Notes under the pieces: generated by a model | The model's database searches: none | Seen by the model: only the letters and a program-made list of their open reading frames with translations | Told to the model about the DNA's origin: nothing | Translations under genes and position numbers: made by a program | Shown here: positions 1-10,055 of the stretch, one piece after another | How the letters are laid out: every line of letters begins with the position of its first letter | Numbering within the stretch: the first letter of the stretch is position 1 | Origin: Haliotis asinina | Lineage: Eukaryota; Mollusca; Gastropoda; Lepetellida; Haliotidae | DNA length: 64,000 nucleotides | Direction of reading: 5' to 3' | Assembly: GCF_037392515.1 (NCBI RefSeq) | Contig: NC_090290.1 | Span: 1,851,478 to 1,915,477 of the forward strand

Positions 1-23
1 ATTAACCTTACGTTCCATGGTTT
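1..23 (-). mobile_element. LINE copy A, RT segment left of the 7.3-kb insertion
   Basis: Read on the minus strand, these bases match copy B 12900-12922 (the K-T-M-E-R codons just after the RT motif SLTSCVC) at 21 of 23 positions by hand comparison. The matching upstream part of the same RT resumes at 7365 on the same strand. The copy is therefore continuous across a later insertion and runs off the left edge of the window. Confidence 0.75.
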
Positions 24-49
24 CACAAGAAAAAAATGGTGATTTACAA
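24..49 (+). repeat. Left terminal inverted repeat of the 7.3-kb element
   Basis: It starts CACAAGAAAAAAATGG and runs into TTTACAA. It pairs imperfectly with the reverse complement of 7339-7364: the CAC start, the A6 tract and the TTTACAA end are conserved, with a few mismatches between. Confidence 0.6.
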
Positions 50-139
50 AAATTTACAATATGTAAATGTCATATTTACAAACATTTACAACGATTGTAA
101 AGGTGATGTTTACAAGGCTTGTAAACTTTTGTAAATTTA
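41..139. repeat. Left subterminal TTTACAA/TTGTAAA array
   Basis: About ten copies of TTTACAA or its complement occur within 100 bp, several as inverted pairs. One block, TGTAAAGGTGATGTTTACAAG at about 97-117, recurs in opposite orientation in the right-hand array. Such arrays are transposase-binding sites in CACTA elements; that role here is inference. Confidence 0.6.
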
Positions 140-1740
140 GGAAGGATTTTACCACTGCTTCTTTCAATTTTGCCATTTCTCAAGAATCCCCATGACTCTG
201 TATACTTACTAATTTATTATTATTTTTTTTGTTCTGTTAAGAGTTCTTACTGTTGATATGCATTATAGATCTTGCATGTGACATATTTATTCATGAAAAC
301 TGAATGGAATAATGGAAAGGAATAAGCCATAATTTGTATAGTCCATTTGTGCTTTATATCAATGCAACTGCGTCTGGTGCATGAAAACATGAAAGTTGAT
401 GTGTACGGCCAGCATTGATCTATATACCAAGTACTTGTGGCTGTCAAAACAGATGTCTTGCCTTTGTTCAAGATCATCATCCCAAGCTCATTCCGGTGAC
501 TTTACCACTCTTCTCCGTGGGAACTATATGCTTTCTCTAAATAACACCTGTCACTAGACCTTTTATGTTGGTGTTCATTAACGGTGTTATGCAATTGGCG
601 TATTCAAGAAATCTCATAAACATGTCAATAGATAATTGATTGTGATGTCAGTACGTGTGGATTGGAGCAAATACTCAAATGAATTAATAAAAATCATTGT
701 GTAGCAAGATTTATATAATCATTTACAAGAAGTATGTTACAGAATATTTAAATGGTGCGTGCCGGTCTATCATTTGTTTATGTTCGGCGTACATAATTCT
801 TTAATTTATCATTCATACATAAAACATAACTTACATAACTGTACACTCTGTTTCGCACTTGGTAACTTTCGCAAATATAAGAAATTCTTAAAGTGCTACA
901 CAATCATACATCATCAGTGTCCACAGTGATAGTTCACTTTATACACAACTGGTTCAACAAGATGGGAAAAAACTTTTCCATAGTCTGTCATGGTCTTCCT
1001 TTCTGCTTGAAGATGTTTTTTGTCTTTAGTCTATGGTTACTTCGGTGAGCATCCATAATTTTACTATCAAGACACCAAAAATAATTATCTTACCAATAAC
1101 ATTCTCATAAATGCTCTATATTAATACAATTAGTTTGTATGTGTGGAATGCACTTTACAAAGGTAAATAAACCAAAGTTCTAATACAAGATTATCATATG
1201 ACGAACCACGAGGTTTATTCTTCAATCATATTTAGTATAAAATCTAAAAGAAGAAGTGACGAAGAGGTAGGCAGATCTTAAGATGGACAGATTATTAAGA
1301 TCAGATAATTCACTATTTCCATATAAGATTGTCTTCAATCTTTACCCGTGTTTGTAATTCAAATTTATATACATATGTGACAACACATGCTGCATTTAAA
1401 TTTTGTATTGTATGTTGTATGGTACCGGTGTCGATATAAACTGTAAAGCTGTTCACAATCCTATTTCTTTTTTTTTTCAATAAAAAACAAACACAATTAT
1501 TAAGCACAAAAAATGAGATGTGTAAATCATTCCCTCTGCTGGTGATGGCTGTGTGGGATTAGTTAAACTACCAAACCCAGTTGAGCATGCCTTATAATCC
1601 TCTTACTCTTCAAATAAACAACTTCAGTCCAAAGAGGATTATTTGGCTGATTTGAGTTAGTGTTTTGATAACGCTTAGTGTCTTGATGAACAATAGTCTA
1701 TTTCAACAACATGGTCAATTGGTAAAATTCATATTAAAGT

Positions 1741-2105
1741 GACATACCTTTATTTACATGTTTCACAAACCGTTGTGTACACGTGCACTGTCCATGGTAT
1801 TTCTTGGTTGGAGAAGTTACAGAGAGGAAGAGTAACTCAAAGTAATTTGATGACCTTTTGAGATCTAAATAAATGTATGAACACCCGTTTGGAAAATGCA
1901 GTTGATCATTGCACACCAACATACGGACATTTTTGCTGTCGTGAATTTGAGACTTTACATCTACAAAGCCGACCAGAATGTCTGTCAGCGATATTTCTTC
2001 AGAGGGCACATTCAGCTCAGGTGAGTATACTGCAGATGACGCAAGTATATTATTTGTAAAATCAGTAAGGCAATCCTGATGACGCCATGTGTTCCTTCAG
2101 CAGCA
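1741..2105 (-). CDS. Possible internal coding exon, unknown protein
   Basis: On the minus strand a frame is open from about 2105 (just after a TGA) to 1741, roughly 120 codons. It ends at a good donor, AAAG|GTATGT. The product looks protein-like, with segments such as YSPELNVPSEEISLTDILVG, LHFPNGCSYIYLDL and KKYHGQCTCTQRFVKHV, and normal codon variety. No acceptor is clearly better than others at the upstream side. I do not recognise the family. It lies inside the 7.3-kb element, so it could be an exon of that element's own gene or a captured host exon. Confidence 0.25.
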
Positions 2106-2148
2106 CGGTTGTTGAGAAATCTTACACTCAAGACTACCATATCATTTA

Positions 2149-2187
2149 GCAGGGAGCTCAATACACAGAGTCGTAGAGTATCCCTGC
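2149..2187. repeat. Hairpin motif, copy 1
   Basis: The outer arms GCAGGGA and TCCCTGC form a perfect 7-bp stem around a loop containing GTAGAGTA. A second hairpin with the same loop end lies at 5060-5097, with its closing pair changed on both arms. Confidence 0.4.
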
Positions 2188-2832
2188 CATTCAGTAAGTG
2201 TTTAGTGTATTGAATCACGATATGAGAACAACAGCCCGACTAATTGGCTGATCAAAGGTTTGCTACATGTCATAAATATCCTTCCTGGGACTTAATCAGG
2301 CTATGGGGGTGGAATATATTCCCCAGGTAACACCAGCTGTTTTTTGTGGTTGAGCTGAAGGATTACCTGTTGCATGTAATTTCAATTATAATGTATAATT
2401 AGTATAAGACTGATTTTGGACGTATTCTTACAGACGTAAAACATTCTGTTTTATGTTTTAAGACATAGGTTTCATCAAAAACAACAATGACGAAGCAATA
2501 CAGACTAATCCCAGTATTCATGCATATACGTATTTTGGGTTCCAATATCACACGTCATTATATGGATGGAATAGTGACCTTAATAGATATATCCTTTTCA
2601 AAATCGCTGAGGCATTTCAAAATCAAATTTAACACAAGTATATTTTAAAAACTAAATTGATTGTTTATCTCTTTGTAAATGTTTGTAACGTTTTCAGACA
2701 GGAAATTCTTATACGATGTTGTATTAGCAGTAATTCGACTTCATTTAAGACTTTAGTTGTAATACCTGCTAGTCATTTTGTTAGGTTTTTCAAAATGCTA
2801 ATTGCATTTTTCCCATGAATTTACTTTCACAG

Positions 2833-3526
2833 ACAACTGTGAGGCAGGCTCTACGGAATGCCGAGTCTGTAAGAGGAATGACCCTAAATCCACAACAGAT
2901 GTAAGAATATAATTTAATATGATTTAAATACAGTAACTGCTAGAGTTTCAATGCATTAAACCATTCAACAAGTAAAACTTCTGGTGTTTCTACAATAACC
3001 TCGACATGAATTTATCTTCATTGTGCAATAAATTTTGAATTGTATTTTTTCAGGTTGGAAACAGGACAGAATAAGGACGCTAAGGCAGCTCTCCCTGTTA
3101 TCAGCTGTCCCTGAGTTTCAAGGTATTGCAGTTCTGTTTAATGCTCTGTCCTATATGCATCAGTGCACAGCAAAAAATGAGCACAACCTACTGTCATATA
3201 AATAAGAATGCTCATTTCTTGAGCTCCAAACGTGACTTTTGTTGCACAATGAAATTATGCAACAAAATGTGATGTTCAAGAGCGATTTTGTTCAACCGTT
3301 TGAATCGGTTGCATGTGTTTGGTGACGACTTCTTGTTATAATTCTGTAATCACTCTATAATATACGTCTGTTTTATTGAAACATAAAGTTTCTGTCAGGT
3401 TATTGTATCTTGTTTGTTGCAGTGGCTATGACAAGATGTTTGCAGACCGTCTCAAGAAAGAAAAACAACCAAAACAAACACAGTGATGTCATGAGAAAAT
3501 GTTCCAGAAAAACTACAGCAAGTTAA
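2833..3526 (+). other. Weak cluster of splice-bounded short open segments
   Basis: Three segments have acceptable splice borders: 2833-2900 (…TTTCAC AG | … | GTAAGA), 3054-3122 (T-rich tract, CAG | … AAG | GTATTG) and 3423-3526 (GTTGCAG | …, ending TAA). Segments two and three join in frame (…LLSAVPEFQ + VAMTRCLQTV…), but segment one cannot join them without a stop in the required phase. This may be a decayed gene of the surrounding element, or chance. Confidence 0.12.
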
Positions 3527-4184
3527 CATGAAAACCAATTTAACTAGCTTTCGGGACTCAAGAATTAGATGAAACTGTTTTACGAGGATGCACTACGTAA
3601 CTTAGCTTACCATCATTTAACAAGGAAGAAGGCATGTTAATTGATGAATCTCAACTGAGATGATATCAAGGCATTAGGCCTTGTTAATTAATGAACCCTT
3701 ACTGGCATGACTTGCTCATCAATGAACAAGGGATTAGGCCTTGTTATGTGTTGAGGCTTTGTTCAAGGCTGGGAGATACAGTAACAATCACCCCACAGTA
3801 TTAATCCTAGTCTGTCGTACAGGCCCTGAAGTATATATATCCACGAAAGCCCACGCAAGTCTAGAAAATGTGGCAAGTCTAGATTTCCTTAGCTTCAGAA
3901 AATGAAGAAAGTCTCAGGGCTCCATTTCATTATTTTTTTCACTATGAACGTTTTTTCAGTAAAATATGTTCATTTCAGAGACTAGCTGTTAGTCTATATT
4001 AATCCGTGTGATCTTTCAAAGGAGAAAACAGGTTGTACCATAAAACACCTGTGTTCTAATGCACTAAATACACAAGTGTCAATAATACTTGCTATGAGAT
4101 TATGAGAATAACCATTGATTCTATTTTCACATTGGTTTACCATTCACTTAATGCAAGTATAATCATATTGACTGTTTTCTTCAG

Positions 4185-4317
4185 AAATCGAGTCAAAGGG
4201 ATGGGACAGGCAGACCTCCCCAGCCATAAGAAAGCAAAATATGAACCAGTATTAAAGAATGCACAACTACAATGCTACCCCATTGTTTTTTATTGTATGT
4301 TTGATATTAATGTGTAA
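4185..4317 (+). CDS. Possible 3'-terminal exon, unknown protein
   Basis: A pyrimidine-rich acceptor (TGTTTTCTTCAG) is followed by 43 open codons (N-R-V-K-G-M-G-Q … F-D-I-N-V) and TAA. The polyadenylation hexamer AATAAA lies 76 bp further on (4393-4398), followed by a T/G-rich stretch. The gene-end architecture is good, but the peptide is short and unrecognised, and no upstream exon links to it convincingly. Confidence 0.2.
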
Positions 4318-4392
4318 CATATTTTCCGTAAATTTGTAAATGGAATGTTTTTGTATGAAATTTAATCTTCCTCTTTCTTGTTGTAATCTGTA

Positions 4393-4398
4393 AATAAA
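4393..4398 (+). terminator. Candidate poly(A) signal
   Basis: AATAAA downstream of the candidate terminal exon, followed within 40 bp by a T/G-rich tract (TGTCTCTTTGTTTTGGGG). Confidence 0.25.
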
Positions 4399-5059
4399 CA
4401 TCTAGTGTAAGCTTGACACTGTCTCTTTGTTTTGGGGTAATTTAATTCGCATGAAAGACATGAGTATTATAAAAGTGAAACAAATTCCGCATTATAGAAT
4501 ACCATTTCCATCCACACTGCAGTATTGACCACGGAGCACTATCTAGCGAACACCAAATTTATTTCAATGTTATGATATGCTAAATTCCTTGTTCACGCGT
4601 CATGAAACACATTCAGCACATTACAACTTTCACCACCTAAACAACGGACTCCTCGGCGCATTATCGCGATGATGACACTGCAAGATGTGAAACCAGCCTA
4701 CAACTCAGCAGAAACAATTTCAAAATGTTTTTTTATCCAAGAAAGATGCAGTAGAGTTGCGGGGGAAATGGAAGCAGTGTGACTCACCACACCTCAAACA
4801 TGGTTCCTATGCCATATGAATAAAATGACAATGCACAAAACCGAACGAAGGCCATTCTGTGTATTTTACAGGCACAAAGTGGATAAGAACTTACTAGTAC
4901 TGATCACGAGATAAAAAACCCCAAAACATATGAAATATCAACATGTCAAATATTCCACCACTATAAGTACTAGTAACATATATTCCATTATATCAGTTTG
5001 TAAGAAAATAAATAAAATTACAAGCGTACAATCGCGATTCAGAAGTGCAATATGTTGTA

Positions 5060-5097
5060 CCAGGGAGCCTATATAGAGTATTGTAGAGTATCCCTGG
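5060..5097. repeat. Hairpin motif, copy 2
   Basis: The arms CCAGGGA and TCCCTGG form a perfect 7-bp stem. The 3' half GTAGAGTATCCCTG is identical to copy 1 at 2149-2187, and the closing pair is C-G instead of G-C, so both arms changed together. Confidence 0.4.
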
Positions 5098-7245
5098 TTG
5101 TACTTGGACTTTCGTCCCTCGTAAGGAAGCCTGCGGGAGACCAAACACAGTCATAGCTGGTGGATGTGCACTCAAGTGTAACGACGGTAACCGATTGTCT
5201 GCTTCATTTGCTGATACGCCGAGCGCTCATAAGGTGGGGCCCATAGTGTGTTCAGAAAGATGTATTTGATGGGCATTTTAGAAGTATGGCGAGTCACAAG
5301 AAAGTAAGATTCTTTGTGGATATCAACTTTTTGTATTGTATATGATGCATCGTTTCAGTATGGATTGATATACCGTTGTCAAACAAAATCATATACACTA
5401 TGTTGTTATCCATAAAGAATGTATGTAGAGATGTTGGGTTTTGTAAATCTCTGAATTTGCGTTCGATCCAATCAAAAATCATCTCAGTAGAGATGGTGAA
5501 CTACTGGAAACTGTCATTCGTCCAAGTACAAAGCAGGACTTGAAACTGACAAGCGTTTGCACCAGTTTCCGTGAGATCCAGTCATCCATGAAAAACGGAT
5601 GTAGTTTGTTTGCAACCCAGAGACATAAAAACATGTAATATGTACAAGTATCACACCTGCTTTATTCCATAATGTGGCTGAGACAGGACTCGGGTGCATG
5701 AGTCATCAATCAATTTATTTTGTTTATGGCGTATAGCCTGATAGGTGTTAAGTTTAAATGGCATGTGGTCAATGATTGAAGCTGTGTATTGCATATTGTC
5801 TTTAGCAGACAGGCAGCCATACATATAGGTGTCAATAAACCAGACATTAAGCTTTCTCTGTGACAGAGGCTGCTTCTTACAATCAACATGGTTTTTTTAT
5901 GTAACGAGTAGATTATTTACTTGTTTGTGTACACAACCAAGATTAGACTACTGCTCACGACCTCATACTCCGGGCATGCATACTGTTTCAAGCTCCGCGA
6001 ACCTAATCACTGCGCATGCGTTATGGGCGCAGCGCAGCACAGCTGTTGAAACAAATTCTTCCCCCAGCACTGGGTGAAATTTAGTGAATCGCTTGAACTC
6101 CGAATTCGCGGATTTTTTTCCATCGCGGTTTTTTTCTTTATAGGTTGAATTGGCATTTTCTATGATTTGTTTCGGTAACTGCATACCGAAAGGTATCAGA
6201 ATCTGCAAAGTTGTGTTTTCCTTTTTTATGTGACCTTTTATAAAGTTTCGTTCCATGAGATAACCTGTCAAAATAATACAACATATCAATAATGCCCTAT
6301 GCTCCAGGGTGGGCAGTTCTCTCTGGAGGTCTTGATGTTTCTTTTTCTTTGGGACAGTGTCTGGCCAGCACTATGTTGCACCATGTTCAGTTTATTAATT
6401 TGCGTCCCCAGTCCAACATGAAATTTATCGCCTCGAAAACGTTGGGATGGGTTTTTCGAACAAGTTACTTTAAGCTCCCATGCCAACCTCTTACCTCTTA
6501 TTTGTCCAGGGCACATTTCTGTCATGGAGTTCCATTCCTGAAGGTTGTTGTTTAGTTATGTTAAATATAACAGTATGTGTTAACTGCAACTAGCCCGTGT
6601 ACAGCAGGTGTAGTCCCACGAAGCCTAAAATTATTCAGTTAGGTACAGTTCACTCGGCTGATTGGACTTCATGCCTCAATGATTTTATGGGATTATGGTG
6701 AATTGTTGCTTGGCTGACCACAGAAAGGAAGAATCAACAGAAATCAAATATGATTGTAAAGTATTTCAAAAGGTGACCTATCCCATCTGTATCACTGGTA
6801 CTATTGGTAAAGGTTGGATCGACCACATGATTCATAGCAACATATACTGTCATGTGTTATGTTATCACAACACAATCTCTATCATTTAGCATATTATCAC
6901 AGGTGACAAGGTGATATTGTTTATGGTATTGTTATTCACTGTTCCCAAACACAAAATAAGTGGGATACTGAGTCAGAATTCTTTTCTAAACAGCTTGCGC
7001 ATAGTGAAAGAAACACCCATGCATCTTCACTCCACCGAACACTGTGGTAAGAGCATCAGTATCCTACCCCTAACAGAGTGACCACTCTCCACTGAACAGT
7101 GGTCTGTCCCACTCTCATTTCACGCCCCAATTACCTCATTAATTATGTCCAGGGGTCAAACTGTAATTAGCCTTTGGGATTTATTAGGTGTGAATTTGAG
7201 GCCTTGCGGACTGTTTTACCATCACCCATCAGTTATCTCCCCTTG

Positions 7246-7345
7246 TGGATCTTTACAAGTTGTAAATGTCTTATAAACATCATCTTTCCAAGCTTGTAAA
7301 TGTCTTGTAAACATCATCTTTACAAGAGATTTACAAGCTTGTAAA
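7246..7345. repeat. Right subterminal TTTACAA/TTGTAAA array
   Basis: It contains a near-tandem duplication of about 38 bp (AGCTTGTAAATGTCTTGTAAACATCATCTTT-like units) plus inverted TTTACAA pairs. It mirrors the array at 41-139 in reverse orientation. Confidence 0.6.
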
Positions 7346-7364
7346 GGTGCACTTTTTTCCAGTG
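7339..7364 (-). repeat. Right terminal inverted repeat of the 7.3-kb element
   Basis: Read on the minus strand it starts CACTGGAAAAAAGTGC and enters TTTACAAG. It is the imperfect inverse of 24-49. The CACTG start is the canonical CACTA-type end. Confidence 0.6.
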
Positions 7365-8911
7365 TTTAAGAGACACAGCTAGTGAGAGATATCGGTCTAT
7401 AATTGGATGGATCTGTATGATCCCTGCCAGGTTTGGGTATTGGGACTGCAATGGCATGACGCCATGAAGGAGGAAATTTTCCAGACGTCCATATTTGATC
7501 AAATATGTCTAAAAGTGTGACCAAGCATGGCTCAGGTAAGTCTTTCAGTAACTGGTAACGTATATTATCATCACCCGTTGCAGTGTCATGAGCTTGCTCA
7601 AGAGCAGTGTGTAGCTCATGTAATGAAAACACTTCATTATAATCTTCACCGTTATTTGATTCAAAATTAAGTTTTGTCTATTCCTGTTGTTTCTGATATC
7701 TCTGAAACTGAGGAACATAATTTGATGATGAACAATGTTTGGCAAGAGTTTCGCCAGCTTTATTTGCAATTTTACATTTATCAGTAATTACATTCTCACC
7801 ATCTTTAGATGGTGAACAGCCGATTTTGAGCATTTGCCTTTTATTCTCTGAATCATGTTCCATACTTTAGACATAGGCGTTCCTGAATTAATTTTGGAAA
7901 TATAGTTCCTCCGGGACTGCCGTTTGTTTTGCTTGAAGGTACGACGCGCCTTCGCATTAAGTATTTTAAATTTATTTAAGTTGTGGACAGTTGGGTGAAA
8001 ATATGTCTCTGCCTTTTTCCTTGCTTTCCTAGCATTTTTGCAGTCTGCATTAAACCATGGCTTCCGTACATGTGGAGCTGTAGAGGACCTTGGTATACAC
8101 TCATCAGCAATTATATTTAAGGCATCTGAAAACACCTGAATAGGATCAGTAATATCCATGAAACATTCGCGTCTTAGTCTAGATGTGCATAAGGATTGAA
8201 ATAAGGACCAATCTGCTTTGGAAAAATTCCATCGTGAGATGCAGAATCAGTTGGAGAAGTTCCTGATAGTATCGTTGGAAAGTGATCACTTCCACAAAGG
8301 TCATTGTGGACTGACCATTCAAATTCATTAAGTACAGTAGAGTCTGCAAGAGACAAATCCAGAGAAGAGTAGGTGCCGGTTGCAGGATGCAGGTAAGTAC
8401 TCGAACCATCGTTGTATATACACAAATCGTTATTCGAGATAAAATCTTCCAGTGTTTTACCTTTAGTGTTGGTATTTGTACCACCCCAGAGTTGATTATG
8501 GCCATTGAGATCACCCATTATAATGCAGGGTTTCGGTAGTTGATCATAAAGAGCTGGAAGATCAGACAAATGAAGTGTGGAAGAAGGCGGCATATACAGT
8601 GAGCATATTGTAAAAGTAATATGAAGAGTTAGTCTCACTGCAACGGCTTGAAGGTCAGTTTTTAGTGTTACTGGGCTGTGAATAACATTCTGCTTACCAA
8701 GGATCGATGATCTACCGGTGGCTCTATCACCCAGAGGTGAGAAAGAATGATATGCATCAAACTGACGTAAAGTAAAAGTATATGTCTGTTTAAGGTACGT
8801 TTCCTGTAGACAGACAGCTGATGGTGCAAACTCTTGGACTAATAGCTGTAATTCATTTACATTAGTCCTTAATCCTCTACAATTCCACTGTACTATATTG
8901 TTGGAAGACAT
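7365..8911 (-). pseudogene. LINE A ORF2 (endonuclease, linker, RT start), broken
   Basis: It starts at ATG 8911 (M-S-S-N-N-I-V-Q-W-N-C-R-G-L), which overlaps the ORF1 stop codon as TAATG. The endonuclease motifs NCRGL, LQETYL, GDLNGHN and SDHFP are present down to about 8270. Frame breaks occur near 8170 and 7790. The linker (RKPWFNADC…) and the RT N-terminus with IPKPGRDHTDPSNYRPISLT follow, and the copy is then split by the 7.3-kb insertion. It is not functional. It has no TAG at the codon that is TAG in B; this copy reads Q there (Y-Q-L-L-K). Confidence 0.8.
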
Positions 8912-9467
8912 TATCTTTGGGTGGGTTGATTGGGGATCTACCCCGAACTTTTCTGGAAGGCGACAAACTGTGGGCCTTAGAATGGACGTTTTCAGAGACG
9001 TCCATGTCTTCGAGAGATCCATATTTGTTATATTGCTGAATTTTATTTTCCGACCCTTTTGGGGCTCTGCCACTTTGCTTTTTGGGAGCATCGTACTTCA
9101 GTTTAGTTTTGCTTTTCACAGCTGGCTGACTATCAGATGATGACTGAGACTTTGAACGTGATTGAGAAGACGACGTATGATTAGATGATGGTTGTGACAC
9201 TTCCTCTGACGTACTATGTATTGATTCCGCAGTTTGAGATGATGTAGCAGGATATAGATTCTGTGGAGAGTTGTCTTTAATCCAAGTCAAGTTTGTTTGG
9301 CGGCTTGTGGTTGATTTAGATACTTTAGGGCTTAGCTCGATTGGTGTTTTGGTTACTGAAGCATAACTTTCTGTCATCTCACATCTCTGTACAAGTTTCT
9401 TGGCATCAGAAAAACTAATGTTCTGGGTAAATTTGATCTTGTTGATCTGCATTTGTTCTTTCCAAGT
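8910..9467 (-). pseudogene. LINE A ORF1, C-terminal part
   Basis: It continues the nucleic-acid-binding ORF1 from the codons after C-P-T-W-K-E: NKIKFTQNISFSDAKKLVQ, a Q-T-N-L-T-W motif, a Ser/Gln-rich stretch, then KYGSLEDMDVSENV and a basic tail SPSRKVRGRSPINPPK. A one-base loss before the ancestral stop (AAAGATAATG against AAAAGATAATG in sisters) lets this copy read past it. The N-terminal part is at 15598-16324. Confidence 0.75.
9457..9467 (+). repeat. Target-site duplication of LINE B, left
   Basis: TCTTTCCAAGT, repeated at 15587-15597 on the far side of LINE B. The boundary with the CTCA tail leaves one or two bases ambiguous. Confidence 0.85.
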
Positions 9468-9468
9468 T

Positions 9469-9526
9469 GGCACCCGTGGCGAGCCACCTCCTCGTGGTGG
9501 GTGCTGGATAACGCCAAGAGCTCGCC
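9469..9526 (+). ncRNA. HDV-like self-cleaving ribozyme at the LINE B 5' end
   Basis: Predicted fold: P1 GGCACCC pairs GGGTGCT (G1 opposite U, as in HDV); P2 GGCGAGC pairs GCTCGCC; P3 ACC pairs GGT around the loop TCCTCGT, which closely resembles the HDV L3 loop. The strand GGATAACGCCAAGA then carries the predicted catalytic C at 9515. The element begins at the +1 G, where such a ribozyme would cleave. HDV-like ribozymes at LINE 5' ends are known to release the element RNA from upstream transcript and to support translation; activity here is inferred from the fold. Confidence 0.8.
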
Positions 9527-10055
9527 AACACCCCCCTTGTGGACCCGGGGGTATATTTGGTCCACCAACCCGTTTGCCGTGGGTTGCGGCCCTGTGTCGG
9601 TGGAGGAAGGGATCCTGGTGGTTGAGGGCAATAGGGGCCTGGAACCGTGTTCCTATTGCCTAACACACCACTTTGGCACTGACTTCACCTAGACGGGTGG
9701 TCGAATGGGCCCGGTTCGACCAATCGGCTGGTCACGCCAAGCCCTGTGTGTATACATTGTTTTGCACATATTTGATGACAGGTAAAAAAAAAATTGTCAA
9801 AAGTCTCGGTTAAATGTTACCTTTGAATTTTGAATGAACGGATAAACTTTCATAATTTGCCTAGAGTTGTACGCCCAGAAGGCGGTGGCTCATGGGCCAA
9901 TCTTGTGGAATAATTACTTTTCGATTATTCTGCTTGAGTATATCATTCAGGTATCCTTGGTGCTGCAAGTTGGAAACCCACTTGCAATTAGCATTGTCCT
10001 TGTGATACTCCGTGGTGGGTGGGGAGCCTGGATGATGAATCAAAACAAACTCAAT
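9527..10055 (+). promoter_or_regulatory. LINE B 5' UTR
   Basis: A GC-rich first part (to about 9750, including CTAGACGGGTGG and AATCGGCTGGTCACGCC) is followed by an AT-rich stretch. A second conserved block then runs up to ORF1 (GGCGGTGGCTCATGGGCCAAT … CGTGGTGGGTGGGGAGC). The same two blocks precede ORF1 in C, F, G and M. Any internal promoter would be expected here, but no specific element is recognisable. Confidence 0.6.

Larger units (their letters stand above)
24..7364. mobile_element. Candidate CACTA/EnSpm-like DNA transposon inserted in LINE A
   Basis: LINE A is interrupted exactly here. Joining base 23 to base 7368 restores the RT reading without length change, leaving a 3-bp direct repeat TTT (21-23 and 7365-7367). 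The segment ends are imperfect inverted repeats of about 26 bp (CACAAGAAAAAAATGG on the left, CACTGGAAAAAAGTGC read inward from the right). Both ends carry dense TTTACAA/TTGTAAA subterminal repeats. CAC-starting termini, a 3-bp duplication and subterminal arrays are the known signature of CACTA elements; assignment to that superfamily is inference. The interior is AT-rich with no long ORF and no recognisable transposase, only weak exon candidates, so it is either non-autonomous or carries decayed, intron-rich genes. Confidence 0.6.
7365..9467 (-). mobile_element. LINE copy A, middle part (ORF1 3' half to RT)
   Basis: An I/Nimb-like LINE on the minus strand. It holds the 3' half of ORF1 (9467-8910), then ORF2 endonuclease, linker and the start of RT. 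Its left end is cut by the 7.3-kb element at 7365, and its right end is cut by LINE B at 9467 within the codons C-P-T-W-K-E of ORF1. The remainder of ORF1 and part of the 5' UTR lie at 15587-16510. Confidence 0.85.

Noticed and set aside
2149..5097. The two 2.1/5.1-kb hairpins as terminal repeats of a transposon
   Set aside because: They lie in the same orientation and no target duplication is seen around them.
5963..6555. Overlapping 80-108-codon ORFs on both strands near 6.2 kb
   Set aside because: Composition and order look random, no domain, no splice or poly(A) context.
24..7364. PIF/Harbinger assignment for the 7.3-kb element
   Set aside because: The 3-bp duplication is TTT, not TWA, and the CAC-starting ends with subterminal arrays fit CACTA better.
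9867..10055. An N-terminal extension of LINE B ORF1 from an upstream in-frame start
   Set aside because: The extra 63 codons cover the conserved 5'-UTR block, and other copies start at the M-x-Y-x-T-P codon instead.
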